This document shows positions 25,977 to 35,578 of a stretch of DNA of 64,000 nt, piece by piece (within the stretch, counting starts at the first letter, position 1; each line of letters opens with the position of its first letter). The stretch covers positions 35,491 to 99,490 of the forward strand of contig CAIVMQ010000063.1 in assembly GCA_903907075.1 (NCBI GenBank), read 5' to 3'. The notes under the pieces were generated by a model. The model was not told the origin of the DNA. It was given only the letters and a program-made list of their open reading frames with translations, and searched no databases. This DNA comes from an uncultured Bacteroidia bacterium. Lineage in GTDB: Bacteria > Bacteroidota > Bacteroidia > Bacteroidales > Prolixibacteraceae. The position numbers and the translations under genes are program-made.

Positions 25977-26735
25977 ATGAGGAAAAAAATTGTAGCCGGA
26001 AACTGGAAATGTAATACCACTGTTAAAGAAGGTGTTGAGCTGGCAAAGAGTGTTAATGAACTTGTATTGACACGTGGCGCAAAAGATGTAGTAGTTGTTT
26101 TAGGTACTCCATTTACACATTTAAACAGTGTTGCTGAATCAGTTGATAGAAACCGTATTCAAATTGCATCACAAAATTGCGCTGCAGAATCCAAAGGAGC
26201 ATTCACCGGAGAAGTGTCTGTTTCAATGATTCAATCAACTGGAGCGAACTATGTAATTCTAGGTCACTCAGAGAGGCGCGAATACTATAATGAGACCAGT
26301 GAAATCTTGAATAAAAAACTGGCCCTGATATTAGAGCAAGGATTGATACCAATCTATTGCTGCGGTGAAGCGTTAACAATCCGTGAGGCAGGAACTCAGA
26401 ATGAATTTGTAAAGCAACAACTCGACGAGACAATCTTTTATTTAACCGAGGAGCAATTGTTAAAGATTGTTATTGCTTACGAACCAATCTGGGCCATTGG
26501 AACAGGTAAAACAGCCACCACACAACAAGCGCAAGATATGCTTGCCTATATTCGTGGATTAATTGCAGCAAAATACTCGAAATCTGTTGCTGAAGAGATT
26601 TCAATTCTTTATGGAGGCTCATGTAGTGCAAGCAATGCAAATGAGTTATTCAGTCAGCCAGATATTGATGGTGGACTTATCGGGGGAGCATCACTAAAAG
26701 CGGAAGATTTTCTTTCAATAATTAATGGGTATTAA
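25977..26735 (+). CDS. tpiA: Triose-phosphate isomerase
   Basis: This glycolytic TIM-barrel enzyme interconverts dihydroxyacetone phosphate and glyceraldehyde-3-phosphate. The substrate Lys11 is in GNWKCN, the electrophile His97 in GHSERR and the catalytic base Glu169 in AYEPIWAIGTGKTAT. The phosphate-binding YGGS and GGASL segments are near the C-terminus. The 252-residue length is standard. It has its own promoter element and terminator, although it is in the same orientation as the DUF1599/DoxX pair. Confidence 0.98.
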   Translation: MRKKIVAGNWKCNTTVKEGVELAKSVNELVLTRGAKDVVVVLGTPFTHLNSVAESVDRNRIQIASQNCAAESKGAFTGEVSVSMIQSTGANYVILGHSERREYYNETSEILNKKLALILEQGLIPIYCCGEALTIREAGTQNEFVKQQLDETIFYLTEEQLLKIVIAYEPIWAIGTGKTATTQQAQDMLAYIRGLIAAKYSKSVAEEISILYGGSCSASNANELFSQPDIDGGLIGGASLKAEDFLSIINGY

Positions 26736-26771
26736 TTAGTATTCTTCCAACTACTAAAGATTAGAATTAAG

Positions 26772-26802
26772 GAGTGGATCGGGTTACCGTATCCACTCTT
26801 TT
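26772..26802 (+). terminator. Rho-independent terminator of tpiA
   Basis: GAGTGGAT (26772-26779) pairs with ATCCACTC (26791-26798), extended by an inner CGG/CCG, and is followed by TTTT. It lies 36 bp after the tpiA stop. Confidence 0.85.
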
Positions 26803-26877
26803 ATTATGTAATTAATCAAAATCTGTCTGATCTTTATTAACTTTAACTATATTTTAAAATCAATCCGCATACTAGGT

Positions 26878-29532
26878 ATGACTTTACGATTTAAATTAAT
26901 ACTAAATCTTACATTACTATTAATTAGCAGTTTAGCTTCATATGCTCATAATCTTAAAGGGTTAATAACGACAAAAGATGGAGTGCCAATTCCTTATGCA
27001 ACAGTATTCATTAAGGAGATATCATTGGGAACAAGTACCAATGATGACGGAAAATTCGAACTCGATCTACCACCAGGAACCTATACTGCAAACTTTAGAA
27101 GTTTAGGATTTATCCCAAGGATTGAAACTATTACTTTAACAAAGAAGCTGACTGAGATCTCGGTTCTGCTAGAAGAACAGATGATCCAGATAAGCCAAAT
27201 TGATATCCATTCAAGTGATGAGGATCCAGCATATGCAATAATGCGCAAAGTAATTGGATTGTCATATGTCCATCTAAATCAAGTAAACTCATTTACTGCC
27301 GATGTATACTTAAGAGGCACCGTAAAATTTGAAAATATTCCGGGACTGATTCGTAACCAACTTAAAAAAAAGGATATCGACATCAAGTCTGGAGATATAC
27401 TTGTTAATGAAACTGTTAGCTCAATAAGTTACCGTGCTCCTGATAAATATGAACAAAAAATAGTTTCAATAAATTCTTCATTCCCCAAGGTAGTGGATTT
27501 TTCCGTTGACGAATTTCTTGGAGCAAGTCTTTACCAGGATAACATCCAGATTCTCTATACTCCTTTAGGAAAAAATGCCTTTTCGTATTATAATTTTAGG
27601 TATGACGGATTCCAGCAAGAGGGTAAATATACAGTCAATAAGATTAAGGTGATTCCCAAAAGAAAAAGCAAGCAACTTTTTGAAGGTTACATCTATATTA
27701 TTGAAGATCTATGGAGTTTACACAGAGCAGACTTAAGCTTCGAAACCCCTTTCGGAGCAGTCAGTCTTCATCTTGCATTCGATGAGGTTAGTAATGGGGT
27801 ATGGTTACCGATCGGTCATGACTATACATTTAGTGGTGGTATGATGGGAGTAAAAGGGAGTGCCAGATTTCTTGCATCTATTAAGTACAATAAGCTTAAG
27901 GTAAACGATCAGGTTCTTTCGATGATCGGAATTCAACCTGAAAAGCTGAATGGTCAAGCTAATTCAACAAGCTTAACAACACAATCAAATAATAAAGCAA
28001 CTCTAACAAATAAAAAAGAGACTAAAATTAGCCAAATACTTGAAAAAGAGGAACTTACAAATAGAGACATGTCTAAGTTATCTCGGCTTATGGCCCAGGA
28101 GGATTATTCCAGAAAGCCTGATTCGATGAAATCGCTTGAAATAAAAGATAAGGTAAAAGTTATAGTTGAAAAAGATGCAAAAAATCGCGAAGCACCCTAT
28201 TGGTCACAACTGCGTCCTATTCCACTTTCAAATGACGAAATAAAAAGTTTTAGACAACGAGATTCTATAGTGGTTATTCAAAAGAAATATGGATTAGATA
28301 CCACGTCTGTGGTAAGTCATAAGCGAAATTATGGATTTTTCAACCCCCTATTTTTTGGTATAAAGCGTTCAATTATAGACTCAACGTGGATCATTAAATA
28401 CAATGGATTAATTTCTACTAAGATGATTAGTTTTAATGCCGTTGATGGATGGAAAATGGCACAAAGTATCGATTTCATTAAAAGCTACAGACCTGGAAAG
28501 GCACTAACAATCACACCTTATATCGCCTATGCCATTGATCGAAAATCCCTTATGGGAACAGGGAACCTCAAATACACCTACTCACCTCTGCACCGAGGTA
28601 TTTTTGAACTTTCGGCAGGAAAAAATACATTTGATTTTAATTCCCCTGATCAGTCGGTACATCCATTTATAAATTCGGTAGCATCATTGCTCTATAAAGA
28701 AAACTTTGGCCGATATTATGAAAGCTACTTTATAAATATATCGAATACCATTGATCTGGACAATGGTATTGTGTTGACAACAACCTTTAAATATAATGAC
28801 AATGAACCGTTAGAGAATTCAACAAATTTTTCATTTTTAAAGAAAGAGGAGAATTATAAATCGAATATACCAACGAACAAAGAGTGCACACCTAATTCAC
28901 TACAAGATAGAACCAATGCAATTACCGACATAAAAATAGAATACACCCCGCGCAGTTTTTATAGAATAAATAGAGGGGTAAAAGTTGTGTCTCATTCCGA
29001 TTACCCTACACTTTATTTAGAGTACAAGAAAGGGTTTACAGAGTTTTTCCAAAGCACCTCTAATTTTGATTATATTGGTGGAGGGCTGAATTATAGTAAA
29101 GAATGGAGCTCAACATCAAGTATCGCAGCCGATCTGCATGGGGGATGGTTTCCCAATAATGCGGCAATTCATTTTTCAGATTTTGTTCATGCACAGACCC
29201 AGGCTAGTCCGATACTCTTGAGGGAATACCGACATGCATTCTTTCTACCTGGATATTATTCATTAACAACGACAGATAAATTTATAGAAGCTCATTTATC
29301 TGTACGAGCTCCTTATATTGCCTTAAAATATTTACCAGGATTAAGTAATACGCTCTGGCGCGAAATGGTATGGTGCAGCTTCTACTCGTCACCATCAACG
29401 CCTAACTATGCAGAAATCGGATATACCCTATTGGAGGTTTTACTTTCAGCGAATATTGGAATTCATGCAGGTTTTGACAATGGAAAATTTAGTAATATAG
29501 GAATGAATCTCGCTTTTCGAATCTCCTATTAA
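26878..29532 (+). CDS. DUF5686 outer-membrane protein with carboxypeptidase-like regulatory domain
   Basis: The 884-residue protein starts with a signal peptide (about 1-23) and a carboxypeptidase-regulatory-like beta-sandwich (LKGLITTKDGVPIPYATVFIKE..., about 25-105). A long DUF5686-type region follows, and the last 400 residues look like alternating amphipathic strands ending in an aromatic-polar C-terminus (NLAFRISY), which suggests an outer-membrane barrel. It shares the N-terminal domain with SusC-like receptors but lacks the TonB plug. A Lys/Glu-rich insertion (about 365-440) interrupts the protein. The function of the family is not known. It precedes prmA by 11 bp and may be co-transcribed with it. 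Confidence 0.82.
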   Translation: MTLRFKLILNLTLLLISSLASYAHNLKGLITTKDGVPIPYATVFIKEISLGTSTNDDGKFELDLPPGTYTANFRSLGFIPRIETITLTKKLTEISVLLEEQMIQISQIDIHSSDEDPAYAIMRKVIGLSYVHLNQVNSFTADVYLRGTVKFENIPGLIRNQLKKKDIDIKSGDILVNETVSSISYRAPDKYEQKIVSINSSFPKVVDFSVDEFLGASLYQDNIQILYTPLGKNAFSYYNFRYDGFQQEGKYTVNKIKVIPKRKSKQLFEGYIYIIEDLWSLHRADLSFETPFGAVSLHLAFDEVSNGVWLPIGHDYTFSGGMMGVKGSARFLASIKYNKLKVNDQVLSMIGIQPEKLNGQANSTSLTTQSNNKATLTNKKETKISQILEKEELTNRDMSKLSRLMAQEDYSRKPDSMKSLEIKDKVKVIVEKDAKNREAPYWSQLRPIPLSNDEIKSFRQRDSIVVIQKKYGLDTTSVVSHKRNYGFFNPLFFGIKRSIIDSTWIIKYNGLISTKMISFNAVDGWKMAQSIDFIKSYRPGKALTITPYIAYAIDRKSLMGTGNLKYTYSPLHRGIFELSAGKNTFDFNSPDQSVHPFINSVASLLYKENFGRYYESYFINISNTIDLDNGIVLTTTFKYNDNEPLENSTNFSFLKKEENYKSNIPTNKECTPNSLQDRTNAITDIKIEYTPRSFYRINRGVKVVSHSDYPTLYLEYKKGFTEFFQSTSNFDYIGGGLNYSKEWSSTSSIAADLHGGWFPNNAAIHFSDFVHAQTQASPILLREYRHAFFLPGYYSLTTTDKFIEAHLSVRAPYIALKYLPGLSNTLWREMVWCSFYSSPSTPNYAEIGYTLLEVLLSANIGIHAGFDNGKFSNIGMNLAFRISY

Positions 29533-29543
29533 TTTAATTAATA

Positions 29544-30383
29544 ATGGAATACACAAAAACAAGTTGTAAAATAACCCCTGATACTGAAATAAATCGTGAA
29601 ATCGTAGTAGCTGAATTAGGATGTATTGGCTATGAGAGTTTTACCGAAACAGACGATCTTATTGAGGCTTATATTGGTTCTAATGATTTTTCTCCAGAGG
29701 CCCTTTCTGAACTTTTTCCTTTCGATTACCCTAGTTTTAGGGTCTCCTTTACCAATGAGAAGATCGCTGACGAAAATTGGAATGAAGTATGGGAAAAAAA
29801 TTATTTTCAACCACTACTAATTGCTGACCGATGCCTTATTCGTGCTCCTTATCACACAGACTACCCTTTGGCAGAGTATGAGATTATCATTGAACCGGCC
29901 ATGGCCTTTGGAACTGGTAATCATGAAACAACAACGTTAATGATCGGCGAAATATTAAATCAGAATTTAGATGGCAAAACAGTATTGGATATGGGATGTG
30001 GTACTGGCATATTAAGTATTCTCGCATCTAAAAGGGGGGCTAAAACAATTACTGCCATCGATGTAGATAATTGGGCAATAAATAGCACCATTGAAAATGC
30101 AAGCTATAACTTTATTTCAGATCTGGAAATTATTCTAGGTGGAGCTGAGGTGATTCCAGATACCAGCTATGATATGATTTATGCCAATATTCATCGTAAT
30201 ATCATACTTACTGATATGAACCGGTATGTGAACGTATTAAAAAAGGGAGGAGAATTAATCTTGAGTGGGTTTTATTCAGATGATCTTTTATCCATTGAAG
30301 ATAAAGCAAAAGAATTGGGATTAATATTAAAGAAAGTTGCAGAGAATCAAAATTGGATTGCAGCAACCTTTACATCGAAATAA
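29544..30383 (+). CDS. prmA: Ribosomal protein L11 methyltransferase
   Basis: The enzyme trimethylates amino groups of ribosomal protein uL11 using S-adenosylmethionine. The 279-residue protein has an N-terminal substrate-recognition domain (1-110), then the PrmA signature AMAFGTGNHETTTLM, the SAM-binding motif VLDMGCGTGILS and the late motif YDMIYANIHRNI. The last of these is the family's NPPY-like block in its PrmA form. The final 14 nt overlap the 3' end of the convergent phosphodiesterase gene. Confidence 0.93.
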   Translation: MEYTKTSCKITPDTEINREIVVAELGCIGYESFTETDDLIEAYIGSNDFSPEALSELFPFDYPSFRVSFTNEKIADENWNEVWEKNYFQPLLIADRCLIRAPYHTDYPLAEYEIIIEPAMAFGTGNHETTTLMIGEILNQNLDGKTVLDMGCGTGILSILASKRGAKTITAIDVDNWAINSTIENASYNFISDLEIILGGAEVIPDTSYDMIYANIHRNIILTDMNRYVNVLKKGGELILSGFYSDDLLSIEDKAKELGLILKKVAENQNWIAATFTSK

Positions 30384-30879
30384 TACCTTTCTGGCCAAGC
30401 TCAATCACCTCAAGATCTTTTAGTATATCTTTATCAACAGTAAATCGGATTAAAGTCCTAATCTGATGAAATCCCTGTACCCCAGCAGCTCCAGGGTTAA
30501 TGTGTAGCAATTGATACTTCGGATCAAAAATTACCTTGAGGATATGAGAATGTCCAGAGATAAATAATTTTGGCGTAGCTGCGCTAATTTCTTTTCGAGC
30601 ATCAGGTGCGTAGTGACCTGGATATCCTCCAATATGAATAATAAGCACCTCAACTTGTTCGCAAAAAAAACGTAAGATAACAGGATAATCCTTTCGTAAT
30701 TCTGTTCCATCGATATTTCCAGAAACTGCGCGAAAAGGTTTAAGCAAGGAGAGTTTATGAGCTGTTTCCAAATTTCCAATGTCACCAGCATGCCATATTT
30801 CGTCACAATCTGCCAGATACTCAAGGATACGATCATCCAAATAACCATGCGTATCAGAGAGTAATCCAATTCTTCTCAT
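30370..30879 (-). CDS. YfcE/MJ0936-type metallophosphoesterase
   Basis: The 169-residue calcineurin-like phosphoesterase has all metal-ligand motifs: the first Asp/His in LLSDTHG (7-13), HAGDIG (35-40), SGNIDG (58-63), IHIGGYPGH (80-88) and the final SGHSH (108-112). The fourth block has the form HIGG rather than the more common HG. The small size matches single-domain YfcE-like phosphodiesterases that act on phosphodiesters with broad specificity. Substrate and pathway are unknown. It overlaps prmA tail to tail by 14 nt. Confidence 0.9.
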   Translation of the reverse strand: MRRIGLLSDTHGYLDDRILEYLADCDEIWHAGDIGNLETAHKLSLLKPFRAVSGNIDGTELRKDYPVILRFFCEQVEVLIIHIGGYPGHYAPDARKEISAATPKLFISGHSHILKVIFDPKYQLLHINPGAAGVQGFHQIRTLIRFTVDKDILKDLEVIELGQKGIISM

Positions 30880-30925
30880 ATGTTATGGCTTGAATTCAAG
30901 TAGTGGGTTAGTACTTAAAAAAATA

Positions 30926-30947
30926 GAGATTGCCTATTGACAATCTC
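30926..30947 (-). terminator. Rho-independent terminator of the ompA-like gene
   Basis: GAGATTG (30926-30932) and CAATCTC (30941-30947) form a 7-bp stem with an 8-nt loop. On the minus strand it is followed by a seven-T run, 44 bp after the ompA-like stop. Confidence 0.8.
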
Positions 30948-30990
30948 CATTCATTAATATATTTTAGCCCTAAAGAATTATACAGTCTTG

Positions 30991-32190
30991 TTATTCAATA
31001 ATAAGCGTTTCTGTACGTCTGTTAAGTGCATGTTCAGCTTGCGTACATGGGACACCATCTTTACATTTATTTACCAGCTGAGTTTCTCCAAATGCCTGAG
31101 CATTAATTCTGGAGATATTAATTCCTTTAGCAATGAGATAATCAATTGCAGACTTTCCTCTATTTTCAGAAAGCTTAATATTGTAACTTGATGGACCTCT
31201 AGAATCAGTATGCGATTTAATTGTTACATTAACTGATGGATTCTCATTCATATCCTTAGCTAAAAGATCAAGATCAGCTTTTGCTTTAGCATCAAGATTC
31301 CATTTGTCAAATGCAAAATAAACTTTATAGGCATTACCAAGAACAGCAGGCTTAACTTTTAATTCCGGCTTTGGAAGTGGCTTAGGTTCAGGCTTAGGCT
31401 CAGGTTTAGGTTCTGCTTTAGGAGTTTCTTCAACAGGAGCAGGTTTTTTACTCTTGCCCAATCTAATTGAGATTCCAGCATAAGTATATAACTTAGAACC
31501 ATTTATAGAAGGAACAGAACTTCCGGGTTTAGTATTTCCTGAATTTGAGGATGTTGCACGACCATCAAGACGATCCGAATTTAATAAACTCCATTGAGTT
31601 CCAATATTAACTCTAACTTTTTCGCTAACCTTATAACCAACACCAGCACCTACAGGTAGAGTAGGCAATGTTAATTTCTTATCATTATAGGTTACACCAC
31701 TCTTATTATTAATATGTGTAGCACCTACACCCAATTTTGCAAATAAATAAAACTTACGATCTATTTTATTCTTAGAAACTAAATTACTAACATTCCATAC
31801 TGTATTTAAATCATATTCATTGGTAAGAGTCTTGTATTCAGGATTAGAATAAGGATCATCAAATCCATGGTATACATTACCAATTAATGAATTGTGATTT
31901 ATTCCAAATTCAAGGGCAAATACATGCGAAAAATTCTTTTTGATAAATCCGCCAAATCCAAACTGACCACTACTATCATAATCATTATAAGGAGCATAAC
32001 CCTTTCTCGTATTAAATTCGCCTGAAAAGTTAGCTGCACCACCGGTAAACCCAATTTCCCATTTGTTAAATGGTTCTGTTGATACTTTCTCATCTTTAGC
32101 CTTTTCCACCTTTACTTTTTCCTGTGTAAAAGCAAAAATGGCAAAAGAATAAACCAGCATAAAACTTAGGAGTAGTTTTTTCATGATCAT
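30991..32190 (-). CDS. OmpA-family outer-membrane porin with peptidoglycan-binding domain
   Basis: The 399-residue protein has a signal peptide (about 3-22, after a possible two-residue extension; the ATG at 32184 is an equally good start). An N-terminal membrane beta-barrel (about 30-250) is rich in aromatic strands. A Pro-Lys-Glu linker of repeated PEPK units (about 258-285) joins it to a C-terminal OmpA-like domain (about 290-399) with the HTDSRG motif and NRRTE end that bind diaminopimelate. It should tether the outer membrane to the cell wall. A good promoter and a terminator flank it, so it is monocistronic and probably abundant. Confidence 0.93.
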   Translation of the reverse strand: MIMKKLLLSFMLVYSFAIFAFTQEKVKVEKAKDEKVSTEPFNKWEIGFTGGAANFSGEFNTRKGYAPYNDYDSSGQFGFGGFIKKNFSHVFALEFGINHNSLIGNVYHGFDDPYSNPEYKTLTNEYDLNTVWNVSNLVSKNKIDRKFYLFAKLGVGATHINNKSGVTYNDKKLTLPTLPVGAGVGYKVSEKVRVNIGTQWSLLNSDRLDGRATSSNSGNTKPGSSVPSINGSKLYTYAGISIRLGKSKKPAPVEETPKAEPKPEPKPEPKPLPKPELKVKPAVLGNAYKVYFAFDKWNLDAKAKADLDLLAKDMNENPSVNVTIKSHTDSRGPSSYNIKLSENRGKSAIDYLIAKGINISRINAQAFGETQLVNKCKDGVPCTQAEHALNRRTETLIIE

Positions 32191-32251
32191 CTATTTTAAT
32201 TTCTGAATTCCTAAAAAAATGAATTAAAAAATTTGATTCATTCTTATGTTA

Positions 32252-32283
32252 CAAAGATAAGTAAAATATGAATGTTTTCTCAA
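32252..32283 (-). promoter_or_regulatory. Bacteroidota promoter of the ompA-like gene
   Basis: On the minus strand TTG (32281-32283, within a TTTTG) is followed after 21 bp by TATCTTTG (32252-32259), an exact TAnnTTTG. The spacing is 2 bp longer than ideal. The predicted leader is about 55 nt. Confidence 0.65.
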
Positions 32284-32737
32284 AAGAATAGGATTATTAT
32301 TAAAAGTTTTTAACATTTAAATTAACATTTATTAAAGGTATGAAAAAAAACAGTAATAAAAGCGCCAAAGTTATTTTTTTTTCACTAAAAGCGATTGTGA
32401 TGTGTTAATTTTGAACAACTAACTAAATAATAAACAAGGCTATATTTTTTGGGTAGAAGATTCTGCTATTAACTTCAATAAAAAAACTTATTATACTTAG
32501 AATTTAAAATATAGCAGAAGGTGGGTTTCCTTTTAAAATAAAATTACAGACTTAAAACCAATAAAATAGAACAACTTAATCTACTTCAGAACAAGAAAAA
32601 ATATCTATACTGACACCTGAATTTAAAGTGTTAAGATCTTTTTTATAAAACAACCCATATGCCCGAGGCCACAAAATTGAACTACTTTTAAGCCGTACTA
32701 TTTAAGAAACAACAATAAAGGTAAAAATAATAACAAA
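32284..32737. other. Long divergent spacer with a possible leader RNA for the hemolysin III gene
   Basis: Beyond the ompA promoter the spacer has no protein frame I can support. On the plus strand TAATTTTG (32406-32413) is an exact -7 match and would give a leader of about 315 nt. That leader contains the inverted repeat TTCTGCTAT / ATAGCAGAA (32461-32469 / 32511-32519). No known riboswitch is recognisable. Confidence 0.4.
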
Positions 32738-33376
32738 ATGAATCACCAATTACAACAAACAGAACACGAAGAACGATTAAATACGATCACTCATGGTATT
32801 GGATTCATCCTCGCAATTTTCGCCTCTATTTTTTTAATGGCAAAAGCTCTTGAAGAAGGAAGCAAATTGCGTCTTATTTGTTATCTGATATATTGCCTTG
32901 GTTTACTAACATTATATCTCGCTTCAACACTTTATCACCATGAGAAAAATCCTCTTCGAAAAAAAAAGTTAAATATTCTTGATCACGCCGCAATTTATCT
33001 TCTTATTGCAGGAACTTACACACCAATAACCCTACTAACCATAAAAGGGCTGTGGGGATTGACTATTTTATGGGCCGTATGGGTTATTGCATTAATTGGA
33101 ATTATACTAAAGCTTTATCTTACAGGGAAGTATCCGAGAATTTCAACTTCAACATATGTATTGATGGGATGGGTAATTTTGATTGCTTTAAAACCACTAT
33201 TGAACAGTATGCTCATTTCGGGTATCTTATGGCTTTTAGCAGGAGGAGTATTTTATACTGTTGGGGCTTTACTTTATCAACAAAAATCGATGAAATACAA
33301 CCATGTTATTTTTCACCTTTTTGTTATGGCTGGCAGCGTGTGCCATTTTATGGTGATATTAAATTATACAACATAA
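32738..33376 (+). CDS. Hemolysin III / PAQR-family membrane protein
   Basis: The 212-residue protein has seven hydrophobic segments and the conserved PAQR/HlyIII residues: NTITHGIGF near the N-terminus, the STLYHH motif near 64-69, the LDHAAIYLLIAGTYTP block near 81-96 and a histidine pair in the last helix (IFHLFVMAGSVCHF). These Ser, Asp and His residues bind a metal in the family and suggest hydrolase-like chemistry in the membrane. The physiological role is uncertain. It is monocistronic and convergent with the following gene. Confidence 0.92.
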   Translation: MNHQLQQTEHEERLNTITHGIGFILAIFASIFLMAKALEEGSKLRLICYLIYCLGLLTLYLASTLYHHEKNPLRKKKLNILDHAAIYLLIAGTYTPITLLTIKGLWGLTILWAVWVIALIGIILKLYLTGKYPRISTSTYVLMGWVILIALKPLLNSMLISGILWLLAGGVFYTVGALLYQQKSMKYNHVIFHLFVMAGSVCHFMVILNYTT

Positions 33377-33389
33377 AATTCTAAGCGTT

Positions 33390-34283
33390 CTATTTTTGAT
33401 TTTTGTATTTTATTTTAAAGCTTTTCCAGGTCTGCAAGGAATTTAGTAATGTTTGCCTTGCATCCCCTTTTAAGTTATAGCATTGCAGTCCAAAGGCTCC
33501 TTTATATCCATTGTCAATTAACAACTTAACAAAAAGGTACGTATCAAAGGTTCCTTGACCGAGCGGCTGAATTAGTCTGTCCCAATCCATCTTTTGAGTA
33601 TCACCATCATCTGCACCGCAAATATTAACGGCAAATAGCCAGGGAGCATACTCAACAATCTTACGTTCGATATTTTTTGATCCTTCGACTTTAAGCAAAT
33701 GGCATAGGTTCAAAGTAGCTCCATAATTTTTCCGGTTAACCATCTTAGCTAATTCAACACTGTATTCGACTGTTTCACAATAACATGACAAATGTGGATA
33801 GGTGCATAATCGAATACCATAGCCTTTCGCATAATCAGAAAGACCCTGCAAAATGGTTACAATTAGTTTATCTCCAGTACTTCGGTCATTTTTATAAACA
33901 TCACTAGTTAATTGAAAATACATTACCGATCCTTTTTCAGAACGACTAATCATCTCCTGGATTTTTTCTATGGATGGATTTTCAACGGTCCCATTTAGCC
34001 CCACATTTAGTGACACATAGTTAACCGGCATTTTTAATCCATTATCCCGAAGTGCACTTGATAGGATAAAAAAATCAGAATAGCCAAAGCCTTCCAATCC
34101 ATCATAGCCAATTGACTTCAACAGCAGGGCTTTTTCTTCAGCACTTTTGGGTCCGTTTTGAAACCAATCCAGCGTATTTTGAGCATAAAAGATATTGGTT
34201 ATCTTTTTCTTTGCGGATACATAGAGTACACATGATACTAGGATTAAGAGTAATCCTAATTTATTTACACCGATTTTAATCAT
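33390..34283 (-). CDS. Exported TIM-barrel sugar isomerase/epimerase-like protein
   Basis: The 297-residue protein starts with a signal or anchor segment (about 9-24) and continues as an AP-endonuclease-2/xylose-isomerase-like TIM barrel. Its strands include GYDGLEGFGY, RLCTYPHLS and GYKGAFGLQCY. A typical His/Glu metal-site arrangement is only partly recognisable. The start overlaps the stop of the upstream oxidoreductase gene (ATGA), so the two are translationally coupled. Such pairs occur in Bacteroidota periplasmic sugar-oxidation pathways. The substrate is unknown. Confidence 0.8.
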   Translation of the reverse strand: MIKIGVNKLGLLLILVSCVLYVSAKKKITNIFYAQNTLDWFQNGPKSAEEKALLLKSIGYDGLEGFGYSDFFILSSALRDNGLKMPVNYVSLNVGLNGTVENPSIEKIQEMISRSEKGSVMYFQLTSDVYKNDRSTGDKLIVTILQGLSDYAKGYGIRLCTYPHLSCYCETVEYSVELAKMVNRKNYGATLNLCHLLKVEGSKNIERKIVEYAPWLFAVNICGADDGDTQKMDWDRLIQPLGQGTFDTYLFVKLLIDNGYKGAFGLQCYNLKGDARQTLLNSLQTWKSFKIKYKNQK

Positions 34284-35578
34284 CCTAAGTACTTATATTC
34301 CGGACAAATTTTAGCATAACTCCACTTCTCTCTCATCGCCCTTGTTCTAAAGGTATCAGCCTCAGGATCATTAACGAACTGCTCAGTATCACTATTCCAC
34401 GTTAATTTACGATTTAATTTTAATGCTGCATTACCAATATGGAGTAATGTACTGGTTCGGTGGCCAGACTCAGCAGTGTAAACAGCCTTTCGACCAGCTT
34501 TAATACTATGGAGAAAATCGCTAAATTCATCAGTATCAATAGGCAATGTTACTTTTTTTTGCCCAAGGTCCAAAATCTTATCATTGCTAACCGCGAGTTT
34601 ATTACACCATCCCAAGGATTCAATCCATGCCTCCTCCCCTTCAATCCGGATCGAAGCATCGCCACTTTTAACCCTCATAGTCATATTGTTCGAATATTTA
34701 TACTGAAGGTCAAATTGATAGGCTGTATTAAAAACACCATCATTATAATACAATGTTTCCCCTACAGGAGTCACCTCGGAAGGGCCAGACAACTCATATC
34801 CTGAGACTAATTGTGCCGTATCGCAGTAATGGGCACCCCAATCGGTCAACAATCCGCCGCTAAAAACATCACACCATCTAAAGTGATAAAAGGTTCTTAA
34901 ATAGATAAAAGGTATTTCACGAGCTGGACCTAACCACATGTCGTAATCAAGTTCTTTAGGTGGATCCGTTACTGCAAGATCACTCGTCGGGATCCCTGGT
35001 ACTGGCAAAGAGATCTCGATATGTTTTATAGCACCAAGCCTTCCATTTAAAGCGACTTCAGACATCTGGTGATAAACACCTAAAAATCGATCTTCGATAG
35101 AGACTTGATAAATAACCCCTGTTTTATTGATTACATCGTTTAAAAGTCGTCCTTCTGCAATTGTCAGAGTTGGTTTCTCGCAGCAGATATGTTTCCCCTT
35201 TAAAGCCGCCATAATGGAAATCGGCACATGCCAATGATCTGGAGTTGAAATCTGTACAGCATCAATTGATTTATTATCTAAGAGTTCGCGAAAATCTTGA
35301 TAGGCAATACAATCTTTTGATTTATAGGTGTTATTAACTAAATTTTTGGCACTTGTAGCACGGGTAATATTGACATCACAAACGGCCACTACGCGGCAAA
35401 GTTCAGGATATTTAAGATAATGTTTTAGATTTCGCTCAACACCGTGAGATCCGGTGCCAATCATTCCAATAGTTATTAAATCATTGGGGCTTTTTGAGTT
35501 GCAACCAATATTTAAAGGTATTATTGTAGCTCCCGCAGCGGCAATACCCGTATTTCTAAGGAATGTTCTTCTGTCCAT
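34280..35578 (-). CDS. Exported Gfo/Idh/MocA-family oxidoreductase
   Basis: The 432-residue protein has a Tat-like leader (MDRRTFLRNTG) with a hydrophobic stretch ending NIGC (Cys26), so it is probably exported by Tat and perhaps lipidated. The Rossmann motif GMIGTGSHG (about 38-46), the family's EKP (CCEKPTLTI, near 133) and the HWHVPI segment follow, and a C-terminal alpha/beta domain completes it. Family members oxidise or reduce sugars or hydrolyse glycosides with tightly bound NAD. It is first of a two-gene unit with a TIM-barrel protein. The substrate, perhaps a 3-keto-sugar, is inferred from family context only. Confidence 0.87.
   Translation of the reverse strand: MDRRTFLRNTGIAAAGATIIPLNIGCNSKSPNDLITIGMIGTGSHGVERNLKHYLKYPELCRVVAVCDVNITRATSAKNLVNNTYKSKDCIAYQDFRELLDNKSIDAVQISTPDHWHVPISIMAALKGKHICCEKPTLTIAEGRLLNDVINKTGVIYQVSIEDRFLGVYHQMSEVALNGRLGAIKHIEISLPVPGIPTSDLAVTDPPKELDYDMWLGPAREIPFIYLRTFYHFRWCDVFSGGLLTDWGAHYCDTAQLVSGYELSGPSEVTPVGETLYYNDGVFNTAYQFDLQYKYSNNMTMRVKSGDASIRIEGEEAWIESLGWCNKLAVSNDKILDLGQKKVTLPIDTDEFSDFLHSIKAGRKAVYTAESGHRTSTLLHIGNAALKLNRKLTWNSDTEQFVNDPEADTFRTRAMREKWSYAKICPEYKYLG

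Noticed and set aside
30370..30383. Tail-to-tail overlap of prmA and the phosphodiesterase gene as a sign of an annotation or sequence error
   Set aside because: Both proteins keep full family length, and 14-nt convergent overlaps are common in compact genomes.
31370..31440. Repetitive sequence in the ompA-like gene
   Set aside because: It is the coding sequence of the PEPK-type linker, a normal periplasmic spacer, not a separate DNA repeat or CRISPR element.
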